Shown piece by piece: positions 57,274 through 64,000 of a stretch of 64,000 nucleotides of DNA. The position numbers and the translations under genes are program-made. The DNA is taken from NCBI GenBank assembly GCA_004570955.1, contig SPPL01000004.1, forward strand, positions 62,001-126,000, written 5' to 3'. Origin of the DNA: Jeotgalicoccus nanhaiensis. Its GTDB lineage: Bacteria > Bacillota > Bacilli > Staphylococcales > Salinicoccaceae. The notes beneath the pieces were generated by a model. It was not told the origin of the DNA, ran no database searches, and saw only the letters and a list, made by a program, of their open reading frames with translations. Each line of letters begins with the position of its first letter. The first letter of the stretch is position 1.

Positions 57274-58347
57274 TTATCCCCGGATTCTGTCTGCAGTTTC
57301 ATTATTGACGTTTTTAATCAGTGAAGTTAATAAATTATGTGCATGCAAATAATCCTCATAGTTAATAATGGAGTTCGCCGTGTGAATATAGCGTGAACAA
57401 ATACCGACTACAGCTGACGGCACTCCGTTCCCTGAGACATGAATGCTGCCGGCATCCGTTCCGCCCGGTGAGTGATAATACTGATACTTAACATCCGAAG
57501 CTTTGGCTGTATCGAGCAGAAACTCCCGCATTTTAGGAGAAAGAATCATAGTGCGGTCAAACAGACGAAGCAGAGTTCCCTCTCCTATCTTGCCAAGATC
57601 GTCTTTTTTGCCCATCATATCGTTGGCCGGTGAACAGTCAACAACGAAAGCAATATCGGGCTTAATCATATTAGCGCTGGCTTTCGCTCCGCGGAGTCCA
57701 ACTTCTTCCTGAACATTTGCTCCAATATACAAATCGCAGTCGAGCTCAGTATCTTTAAGCGACTCGAGCGTTTCAATCGCAATCAGGCAGCCATATCTGT
57801 TGTCCCAAGCTTTGGCAAGTAATTTTTTGTCATTTTTAAGAACCTGAAAATCGACTTTCGGCACGATAGAATCACCGAGATTGATCCCCATTTCAAGCAG
57901 TTCCTCTTTTGAGTCCGCACCCACATCGAGAAGCATGTCTTCGATTTTAGTCTCCTTGTTTTCACCTCTTCTGAAGTGAACCGGCACGCTGCCGATAACG
58001 CCTGTAATTTCTTCATCCGATGCTGTGCGTACTGAAAACCGCTGACTTAATAAAACATCAGTCGGCCAGCCCCCAAGCGGCGTAAATTTAAGGAAGCCGT
58101 TGTCCGTCAGTTCAGTGACCATAAAACCGACCTCGTCCATATGAGCTGCGACAAGAACTTTCGGAGCATTTTTATTTTTGCTCTTTTTGACTGCAAAAAT
58201 ACCGCCGAGGCCATCCTGAATAATTTCATCAGCATATTCCGACAGTTCAGCTCTCATGTATTCACGTACTTTATCTTCAAATCCGGGAGCACCGTGCAAT
58301 TCTGTTAAAGCCTTCATTCTTTCCAATGTTTTTTTCGACAGTTCCAT
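57274..58347 (-). CDS. ytoP: M42-family aminopeptidase YtoP
   Basis: Metallo-aminopeptidase of 357 residues. Metal ligands are in VAAHMDEVGFMV near residue 68, KAWDNRYGC near 182, the catalytic Glu pair in NVQEEVGLRGA near 214 and HSPGGTDAGSIHVSG near 318. It trims cytoplasmic peptides. ATG follows AAGGGG. First gene of the run ytoP-IIC-ytpQ-ytpR-sftA-like-murC. Diverges from ytzB. Confidence 0.93.
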   Translation of the reverse strand: MELSKKTLERMKALTELHGAPGFEDKVREYMRAELSEYADEIIQDGLGGIFAVKKSKNKNAPKVLVAAHMDEVGFMVTELTDNGFLKFTPLGGWPTDVLLSQRFSVRTASDEEITGVIGSVPVHFRRGENKETKIEDMLLDVGADSKEELLEMGINLGDSIVPKVDFQVLKNDKKLLAKAWDNRYGCLIAIETLESLKDTELDCDLYIGANVQEEVGLRGAKASANMIKPDIAFVVDCSPANDMMGKKDDLGKIGEGTLLRLFDRTMILSPKMREFLLDTAKASDVKYQYYHSPGGTDAGSIHVSGNGVPSAVVGICSRYIHTANSIINYEDYLHAHNLLTSLIKNVNNETADRIRG

Positions 58348-58417
58348 GAAAATACCCCTTTTAATTGTTAATTATTTAATATTCTGTGTTAAACTACTTC
58401 ATAAGGAGGATGTACAT

Positions 58418-58714
58418 ATGAAGCGTAATTTGATTGTATTTACATTATTGGCTGTAACGGTTATTCCGCTATTAGTATGGTTATTACTGCACCGCAGAGT
58501 CGATACGAAGAAAATTGTCGATAACCTGCACCTTCAATTTGAAGACATTTCATTCATTTCACTCGACTACCAGGCAGACGGCCAAAACCGTTTTGGTTTA
58601 AATACAAACACCGTAAGCGGTGTGCTGCATGTCGGCAATGATGAAAATACGGTGAAATATAACTTTTTAGCAGATCCTTACACAGCTGAAATCATGGAGA
58701 TTACTGTTCAGTAA
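58418..58714 (+). CDS. ytzB: YtzB-like small membrane protein
   Basis: 98 residues. One membrane segment near residues 4-23 (IVFTLLAVTVIPLLVWLLL), then an extracytoplasmic PepSY-like part ending LADPYTAEIMEITVQ. Conserved beside ytoP in Bacillus. The ATG is spaced seven bases from AAGGAGG. Single gene with its own terminator overlapping the stop codon. Confidence 0.82.
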   Translation: MKRNLIVFTLLAVTVIPLLVWLLLHRRVDTKKIVDNLHLQFEDISFISLDYQADGQNRFGLNTNTVSGVLHVGNDENTVKYNFLADPYTAEIMEITVQ

Positions 58715-58724
58715 TCCCCATGAT
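58691..58724 (+). terminator. ytzB terminator
   Basis: CATGGAGATTAC pairs with GTAATCCCCATG, followed by A and seven T residues. Confidence 0.88.
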
Positions 58725-58728
58725 TTTT

Positions 58729-59925
58729 TTATTTGCTTAAATGTTCAAATGTTTTTCTGATGCGGTCAAGACCGTCTTCTATACGTGTCCTGCTCGAAGC
58801 AACATTGAATCTGAAATGTTTGTTCTCATCGTCCAGATACAGTTTGCCCGGAGACACAGCAATTCCGCCGACTTCCACAAGAGCTCTGTGGACCTCTGAT
58901 GCATCCAGGCCGGATTTTTCAAAACTGATCCAGCCGAGATAAGTTGCCTTCGGAATATCAAATGATAAATATTCGGACAGATGCTCGTCGATATAGTCGC
59001 TGATCAGCTGGAAGTTCTCTGCCACATGATCGTTCAGCTGGTCAATCCATTCCCCGCATTCCGTATAAGCAGCCTCTATCGCCGCGAGTGCGAGACTGGA
59101 AGCTGTGTTGACATTATATCTGCTCCCCATTGCAGTAGTAATATCAGCCGTAATATTTCTGTCTTTTGTAATAAAATAAGAGTGCGGAATACTCGCCAGG
59201 TTAAATGACTTCCCGAGTCCGGTCGTTACGAGCACGGAATCATTTTCTTCAAGCAGCGATACCATCGACACAAAATCCTCTTTCGGACGGACAAAATCCA
59301 TATGAATTTCATCGCTGATTAAATATACCTTGTTTTCCTGGCAGATTTTCTTAATTTCAGACAGCTCTTCTTTTGACCAGACTTTGCCGGTCGGATTGTG
59401 CGGGTTGCAGTGAATATATAAAGTTACATCTTCACGCGCGCACAGATTCTTAAACTCTTCTGTATTTAAAAAGTATTCCTTTTTACTCTCATCGTAAATC
59501 AGAGGTGTCTCCACTATTTTACGGTCATTCCCTTTAATTAAATTCGGGAATGAGTTGTAGGATGGCGTCGTTAAGATAACCCCGTCTCCTTCGTTTGTCG
59601 TCTGCCTCATCACTTCCCCGACAGTATATAATACCGAAGCAGCATAGTGAATATCATCTTCGTTTAAAGAAATATTAAAGCGCGTTTTCCACCAGTGTTT
59701 TATCGGTTCGTAAAAACGCTCGTTCTGCCACATCGTATAACCGAATATCCCGTTGTCGACACGTCTTTTAATCGCATCTCTGATGACTTCGGGTGTTTCT
59801 ATATCCATGTCCGCAATCCAGAAAGGTTCGAGTCCTGTCGCTCCGAATAAAGCTTCGGTGCCGTCGTACTGAACACTGTATGTACCTTCTCTTGACGTAG
59901 TTTTATTGAAATCGAACTGTGTCAT
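58729..59925 (-). CDS. patB: MalY/PatB aminotransferase, cystathionine beta-lyase type
   Basis: PLP enzyme of 398 residues, probably cleaving C-S bonds (cystathionine or cysteine conjugates). The N-terminus WIADMDIETPEVI, SYNSFPNLI near 133, HCNPHNPTG near 180 and the PLP lysine in TTGLGKSFNLASIP near 250 follow the PatB/MalY branch. ATG 59925 lies behind GTGGAGG; the upstream in-frame Met is rejected. It has no sulfur-metabolism neighbour. Confidence 0.9.
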   Translation of the reverse strand: MTQFDFNKTTSREGTYSVQYDGTEALFGATGLEPFWIADMDIETPEVIRDAIKRRVDNGIFGYTMWQNERFYEPIKHWWKTRFNISLNEDDIHYAASVLYTVGEVMRQTTNEGDGVILTTPSYNSFPNLIKGNDRKIVETPLIYDESKKEYFLNTEEFKNLCAREDVTLYIHCNPHNPTGKVWSKEELSEIKKICQENKVYLISDEIHMDFVRPKEDFVSMVSLLEENDSVLVTTGLGKSFNLASIPHSYFITKDRNITADITTAMGSRYNVNTASSLALAAIEAAYTECGEWIDQLNDHVAENFQLISDYIDEHLSEYLSFDIPKATYLGWISFEKSGLDASEVHRALVEVGGIAVSPGKLYLDDENKHFRFNVASSRTRIEDGLDRIRKTFEHLSK

Positions 59926-59996
59926 TATATTCCTCCACTCTAAATGTTTTGTATCCTTACATTTTAACATTGTTTAAGGGATAATACACGAATATA

Positions 59997-60028
59997 AAAA
60001 AGCACCTTCCCTTAGAAAGATGCCTGAA
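59997..60028 (-). terminator. trmB terminator, weak
   Basis: On the minus strand GCATCTTTC pairs with GGAAGGTGC through G-U pairs, followed by six T residues. Confidence 0.6.
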
Positions 60029-60644
60029 TCCAATATATTTTATGACCGCGCTGCGAGAATTTTTCTTCATATTCAGTACGGATATTCGTTTCGGGTTCAT
60101 CAGCGTGAACATCGAGGTTCAGATTTTCGAATTTCATGCCGTATGTATTCATCGATATCAGGCTGAATTCGAACAGTCCTCTGTTATCCGTTTTAAATTC
60201 CACAATTGTGTTTTCTTTTAACAGCTGTTTATAACTCGATAAAAAATTGCTGTGTGTCAGCCTTCTCTTTGCATGACGGTTCTTCGGCCATGGATCGGAA
60301 AAGTTCAGATAGACTTTATCGACTTCGTTTTCATTAAAGTAATCCATCAGTTTGTTGGCATCCAGAAGCACGAGTCTTACATTTTCTAACCCGAGATCTA
60401 CTACCTTTTCCGTTACGCGGATCATAACGTTCTTGTCTATTTCAATCCCGACGTAATTAATATCGGGATTATTCTGTGCAAGCGTCGTAATAAAAGTCCC
60501 CATGCCTGTACCGACTTCGATATGAAGCGGCTGATCCTTACTGAAAAACTCTTTTATTTTTTTACTGTAATTATTGTTAACATCCACAAGCTGGTCATTT
60601 GATTCCAGATAATCAATCGCCCAGGGCTTATTGCGCATTCTCAA
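60012..60644 (-). CDS. trmB: tRNA (guanine-N7-)-methyltransferase
   Basis: Methylates guanosine 46 of tRNA. 210 residues: SAM motif HIEVGTGMGTFITTLA near residue 41, VGIEIDKNV near 66 and the TrmB signature NFSDPWPKNRHAKRRL near 117. It follows ytmP by 22 bases, the conserved ytmP-trmB pair. Confidence 0.96.
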   Translation of the reverse strand: MRMRNKPWAIDYLESNDQLVDVNNNYSKKIKEFFSKDQPLHIEVGTGMGTFITTLAQNNPDINYVGIEIDKNVMIRVTEKVVDLGLENVRLVLLDANKLMDYFNENEVDKVYLNFSDPWPKNRHAKRRLTHSNFLSSYKQLLKENTIVEFKTDNRGLFEFSLISMNTYGMKFENLNLDVHADEPETNIRTEYEEKFSQRGHKIYWIQASF

Positions 60645-60666
60645 AAATATTCACTACTCTCAATTA

Positions 60667-61458
60667 TTAAATAAGACGGTCCTTGTCCATAACTTTCGAC
60701 AGGAATAATATCCATTCGTTCATTTCAGTAAATCGTTTCCGGTCTTCATACCATTGAATCATCGTAATTGCCTGTACAAAAGTATACCACTTCATGCGGG
60801 AGCGGAGGTCGTTATCGAGTTCTACTCCGTAGTCTCTGAGCCAGCTGTCCCACTCGCTGTGTTCAACATACGGATATAAGATCATTCCGAGGTCGATGGC
60901 CGGGTCTGCAATCATTGCACCTTCCCAGTCGACTAAAAAGAGCTCGTCCGTATCAGAAAGCAGCCAGTTGTGATGGTTTACATCACCGTGGCACACTCTG
61001 CAATCTGCAACCTCAATTTCCGGCACTGCGTTCTCGAGGTATTGGATAGCATTTCTAACGACGTGATGGGCGTTAACTTTCGGAGATAACGATGACTGTA
61101 TTTTGTTAAGTAAAATTTCCGGCAGCATCGGTTTCATGCCGAGACGTTTTAACATCGTGAGAAGCGGTTCTGATGTGTGTATTTTACTCATCAGCGCTGC
61201 TACCCGCAGCCCTCCCATATCTTCACGTGTCAACTCCCGGCCATTTTTCCAATGCTGTGCTGTTACCACTTCGCCCGTCTCGATCCGTTTTGTCCAAACG
61301 AGTTTCGGGACGATGCCTTCTGCGGATAACGCCGCTAGGAAAGGGCTGGCGTTTCTTTTCAGGAATAATTTGCGGCCGTCCTGCTCAGCTTTATAAGCTT
61401 CACCGGATGGGCCTCCTAAAGGATCTAATTGCCAGCCGAGTTGATAGAAATGATCCAA
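60667..61458 (-). CDS. ytmP: YtmP, choline/aminoglycoside kinase-fold phosphotransferase
   Basis: 263 residues of the APH fold. Catalytic loop CHGDVNHHNWLLS near residue 156 and metal-binding VDWEGAMIADPAIDLG near 174 are intact, with the N-lobe lysine in GRKLFLKRNASPF. Natural substrate not known. TTG 61458 lies seven bases after GAGGTG. Operon with trmB. A hairpin with a T run lies in its leader. Confidence 0.88.
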   Translation of the reverse strand: MDHFYQLGWQLDPLGGPSGEAYKAEQDGRKLFLKRNASPFLAALSAEGIVPKLVWTKRIETGEVVTAQHWKNGRELTREDMGGLRVAALMSKIHTSEPLLTMLKRLGMKPMLPEILLNKIQSSLSPKVNAHHVVRNAIQYLENAVPEIEVADCRVCHGDVNHHNWLLSDTDELFLVDWEGAMIADPAIDLGMILYPYVEHSEWDSWLRDYGVELDNDLRSRMKWYTFVQAITMIQWYEDRKRFTEMNEWILFLSKVMDKDRLI

Positions 61459-61488
61459 TTCTTACACCTCGTTTCATCGTTCAAATAA

Positions 61489-61527
61489 AAATTTGCGCTA
61501 TAATATTTAATTAGATAGCGCAAATTT
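61489..61527 (-). promoter_or_regulatory. 13-bp perfect inverted repeat in the ytmP leader
   Basis: AAATTTGCGCTAT (61489-61501) and ATAGCGCAAATTT (61515-61527) are perfect complements around 13 bases. On the minus strand the stem is followed by TTTT A TTT, so it can act as a terminator or attenuator before ytmP, or as a dimeric operator. The rest of the 61459-61708 gap holds only a possible promoter, TTTAAA then TATAAT on the minus strand near 61640-61670. Confidence 0.5.
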
Positions 61528-61708
61528 AGTTCGTGTTTAAAATTTTATCGGGTTTAATGTTTTATTTCAAGGACAAAAGATGTAATACTTTTGCCAACTG
61601 AATGTTAGTACATAGCAACTGTGATGTTGTTCAGATAAATTATTATACACTAAACAAAATGTTGTTTAAAGTTAACTGAATGATGTACTGATTTTAACGC
61701 TCATTTTT

Positions 61709-61927
61709 TTACTCGGCTGCCTGAATCGGACCCGTTCCCCGAGCAAAGAAGCAAATGTTAGTATAACAGGTTTTACGCCTTCTGGGAATAGAGGATTTCA
61801 TTCTTACATATACTGTATACCCGATGTTTGATTCTTCAAAAATATCTGTTATTATTGCCTGTCCATTAAGCAGAAGATATTCATTTAATGTGTAAATTGA
61901 AGTATTAAAATCAAGGTTTAGCCACAC
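61709..61927 (-). CDS. Doubtful small reading frame after pepV, 72 residues
   Basis: An open frame overlapping the end of pepV by 17 bases, with GTG at 61927 as the only plausible start. The product would contain LNEYLLLNGQAIITDIFEES, then a basic stretch RMKSSIPRRRKTCYTN. Composition looks protein-like, but no ribosome site is visible and I recognise no family. It may be a remnant of a longer gene. Confidence 0.25.
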   Translation of the reverse strand: MWLNLDFNTSIYTLNEYLLLNGQAIITDIFEESNIGYTVYVRMKSSIPRRRKTCYTNICFFARGTGPIQAAE

Positions 61928-63320
61928 ACGTATTATATAAAGCTTCCAGATAAATCGCTGTTGCCAGCAGCAGTTCATCGATATTCATACGCTCATCTTT
62001 CTGGTGCATCGTATCAATAGTATCGCTGAACATTGCACCGAAAGCGACACCCCTTTCAAGGGTACGCGCATAGGTTCCTCCGCCGATAGTAAATGCTTCA
62101 CTGTCATCACCGGTGTGCTTCTGATAGCTTTCCAGCAATTTTAAAACAAGCGGGTCATTCTTATCGACATAATGGGGTTTCTGGTCACTGATATCTTCAA
62201 TTGTAAAACCTGTTTCTTTTATCGTTTCTTCCAAATTTTCAATGCCCTGATCAAAATCAAGACCAGCCGGATATCTTAAGTTCACCCCGAAAATACCGCC
62301 GTCAACTTCCGTATAGTTGATCATACCTGTATTTACACTGACATTTCCCATCTCTTCGTGATGATGCGCCATGTCGAACTGTTCTCCGCTTAAATTGCCG
62401 ATGATGTATTTTTCTGCAAAATTGACAAACTGTCTGCCATTTGTATCGAGCTCAATTTCCACAAGAAACTTAAGCAGCTCGGTACCGGCGTTCACACCCT
62501 CTTCCGGTGTCGAACCGTGTGCACTTTTGCCGGACAGTTCAAGTTTTAAGAAGCCGCCGTCAATTTCGTATTTCCCGGTATTTCCTGTTTTCCGGATAAA
62601 CCCTTCGTAAGCTTGAATAATTGAGCTCATTTGTGTCAGAACTTTTAGTTTCGCTTCCGCAGACTCCGGCACCATGTTGTAACGCTCACCGGATATAAAT
62701 GCTTTTAATTCAATATCGCTGTCGACATATTCATCATCGAGATTCGTCTGCACGATATTAAACGAAGTAATTCCTTTTTCTCCGTGAATAACCGGGAAAG
62801 CAGCGTCGGGCGAAAATCCTGCATCCGGCATTTCTTCGCTTTTAAAATAAGCTTCTGTACACTGCCAGTCAGACTCTTCATCCGTGCCGACAATCAGGCG
62901 GACACGCTGATTAAATTTATACCCTTCGTTATGTAAAATTTTTAAGGCGTAATAAGCAGCCATTGTCGGCCCTTTATCGTCTTGTACACCTCGCGCGGTA
63001 ATTTCATTATTGGCAAGGACCGGTTCGAATGGTTCCGACGTCCACCCTTTGCCCGGCGGCACTACATCCACATGCCCGAGAACACCGAACAATTTCTCCC
63101 CTTGACCAAATTCAATATGACCGGCAAGATTATCTACAACTTTCGTCGGCAGTCCTTCTTGTGCTCCGAGATTAATCATATATTCGAGGGCTTGTTTCGG
63201 CCCTTCACCGACAGGCGCGTCCTTAACTGCATCACTTTTTACACTGTCAATTGAGAGCAGCCCCATCAAATCCTTGATTAAATCATCTTTATATTGACTA
63301 ACTAATTGTTTCGCATCCAT
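61911..63320 (-). CDS. pepV: Dipeptidase PepV, M20 family
   Basis: Zinc dipeptidase of 469 residues, identical in length to the usual staphylococcal PepV. Metal motifs are GVLGHVDVVPPGKGW near residue 82 and DDKGPTMAAYY near 120, catalytic Glu in GTDEESDW near 152, lid domain with SAHGSTPEEGVNAG near 265. It hydrolyses dipeptides in the cytoplasm. The ATG at 63320 follows TGGAGC by ten bases; a longer frame to 63425 runs through array 7 sequence and is rejected. Confidence 0.94.
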   Translation of the reverse strand: MDAKQLVSQYKDDLIKDLMGLLSIDSVKSDAVKDAPVGEGPKQALEYMINLGAQEGLPTKVVDNLAGHIEFGQGEKLFGVLGHVDVVPPGKGWTSEPFEPVLANNEITARGVQDDKGPTMAAYYALKILHNEGYKFNQRVRLIVGTDEESDWQCTEAYFKSEEMPDAGFSPDAAFPVIHGEKGITSFNIVQTNLDDEYVDSDIELKAFISGERYNMVPESAEAKLKVLTQMSSIIQAYEGFIRKTGNTGKYEIDGGFLKLELSGKSAHGSTPEEGVNAGTELLKFLVEIELDTNGRQFVNFAEKYIIGNLSGEQFDMAHHHEEMGNVSVNTGMINYTEVDGGIFGVNLRYPAGLDFDQGIENLEETIKETGFTIEDISDQKPHYVDKNDPLVLKLLESYQKHTGDDSEAFTIGGGTYARTLERGVAFGAMFSDTIDTMHQKDERMNIDELLLATAIYLEALYNTCVAKP

Positions 63321-63419
63321 TATTATCAGCTCCAGCAAGAGATTTTCTTCTATTATATACTTTTTAATAAGTTTTTTCAGTTTTGGTGTGGGAGAAATTT
63401 TACGAAAAGTGACTGGGAT

Positions 63420-63673
63420 ATACATGAGCTTCCGTCATGCCAACGCATCGCGCCTTTCGTATACATGAACACCCGTCATGCCAACGCACCGAGCCTTTCG
63501 TATACATGAGCTTCCGTCATGCCAACGCACCGAGTCTTTCGTATACATGAGCACCCGTCATGCCAACGCACCGAGCCTTTCGTATACATGAGCTTCCGTC
63601 ATGCCAACGCACCGAGTCTTTCGTATACATGAGCACCCGTCATGCCAACCCCATCAAACCAGGTTGGCATGAC
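63420..63673. repeat. Array 7: six 41-bp tandem repeats with an inverted end copy (family I, reversed)
   Basis: Units start at ATACATGAG positions 63420, 63461, 63502, 63543, 63584 and 63625. Two unit types alternate: GAGCTTCC (units 1, 3, 5) and A/GCACCC (units 2, 4, 6), so there is an 82-bp higher-order period. Read on the minus strand the unit TTGGCATGACGG, CTCATGTAT matches array 5. The last unit ends in GTCATGCCAACC (63639-63650), answered by a perfect inverted copy GGTTGGCATGAC at 63662-63673. Lies upstream of pepV and behind the 3' end of the next minus-strand gene. Confidence 0.95.
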
Positions 63674-63729
63674 AGTGATCTTGAGGAAACTTTTCTGACA
63701 ATCCGTCTTTAATCTACTCTATAAAAAAA

Positions 63730-63766
63730 CGGCCTGAAAATCTTAAAATCAAGATTTTCAAGCCAT
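63730..63766 (-). terminator. Terminator of the Asn/Lys-rich protein gene
   Basis: GGCTTGAAAATCTT pairs with AAGATTTTCAGGCC on the minus strand, followed by seven T residues. Confidence 0.88.
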
Positions 63767-63815
63767 CTCTCTTATTGCTTCAAGGCTTTTGTCTAAGCCT
63801 TTTAAATTTGCTTAA

Positions 63816-64000
63816 TTATTGCTTGTTTTTGCCGCTATTCTTATTGTTGTTGTTTTTGTTCTTGTTGTTATTACTGTTTTTATTGTTATCAGTAACGACA
63901 TGAACGTTATGATTTTCATCTTTAGCGCCTGCTTCCCCAACAACATCAACATCGTGTTCTTCTTCGAATTTCTCTACTTCGCTTTCTGAAAGTCCACCTT
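63816..64000 (-). CDS. C-terminal end of a protein with an Asn/Lys-rich tail (partial)
   Basis: Only the last 60 or so residues are inside the window; the gene continues past the right edge. The visible part has LSESEVEKFEEEHDVDVVGE, then VHVVTDNN and a tail of about 25 residues made almost only of Asn and Lys ending SGKNKQ. The acidic helix-strand segment recalls PASTA-like or other wall-associated repeats, but the fragment is too short to assign. The tail may reach into or bind the cell wall; this is a guess. Confidence 0.6.
   Translation of the reverse strand, partial: GGLSESEVEKFEEEHDVDVVGEAGAKDENHNVHVVTDNNKNSNNNKNKNNNNKNSGKNKQ

Noticed and set aside
63320-63425. 35-codon N-terminal extension of PepV
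   Set aside because: It would translate array 7 sequence and has no ribosome site; MDAKQL at 63320 is the usual start.

Overview
The window is chromosomal core DNA of a low-to-moderate GC Gram-positive bacterium of the family Staphylococcaceae. Gene content and order match the conserved ackA-ytxK-sppA-thiI-nifS-ezrA-rpsD-tyrS-acsA-acuABC-ccpA-murC-ytpR-trmB-pepV block of staphylococci and Bacillus. The GC content looks higher than in Staphylococcus itself, so a relative such as Jeotgalicoccus or Salinicoccus is more likely; this assignment is inference from gene order and protein style. There are no rRNA or tRNA genes, CRISPR arrays, prophage or transposase genes.

Layout. 0.1-4 kb: stress protein, flavin monooxygenase, isochorismatase-like hydrolase, SpeG, MepB. 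4-8 kb: acetate kinase with YtxK, then SppA with an RDD membrane protein. 8-16 kb: second NAD kinase and a cytidine deaminase, thiI-nifS sulfur transfer pair, ezrA, a GAF protein (free Met sulfoxide reductase type), rpsD with its leader, and a cold-shock gene. 16-26 kb: a membrane-tethered thermonuclease, a CitM-type transporter, P5C dehydrogenase, two M20 amidohydrolases, GNAT and esterase. 26-28 kb: a preQ1 riboswitch driving queF and a queuosine-precursor transporter. 28-33 kb: a Bce-type antimicrobial-peptide sensing and detoxification module. 33-38 kb: MFS pump, lipoprotein, M19 dipeptidase and YjiH, the last two diverging around a consensus cre. 38-50 kb: T-box tyrS, a class A PBP, fhs, and the acsA/acuABC/ccpA acetate and catabolite-control cluster. 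50-61 kb: ytxH, ytxG, murC, a degenerate FtsK/SftA protein, ytpR, ytpQ, a PTS-like IIC, ytoP, ytzB, patB, trmB, ytmP. 61-64 kb: pepV and the end of an Asn/Lys-rich protein.

Main unusual signal. Seven of the nine gene-free stretches longer than 300 bp hold a tandem array of short palindromic units. Six arrays have a period of exactly 41 bp and one has 42 bp. Their sequences fall into two related families (I: arrays at 1.8, 19.8, 38.2 and 63.4 kb; II: arrays at 9.5, 15.6 and 49.2 kb). Every array lies just beyond the 3' end of at least one gene, and five lie between convergent genes. None lies in a divergent promoter region. I know of no named element that matches. The second notable item is an FtsK/SftA-family protein between murC and ytpR whose P-loop has been replaced. 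A MITE-like nested palindrome at 35.57-35.74 kb and a candidate small RNA at 4.0 kb are also worth checking.

Functional links. Acetate and overflow metabolism (ackA, acsA, AcuA/AcuC lysine acetylation control, CcpA) is encoded in one region, with cre-like sites at acsA/acuA, ccpA, citM and M19/yjiH. The amidohydrolases, dipeptidases and P5C dehydrogenase suggest growth on peptides and amino acids.
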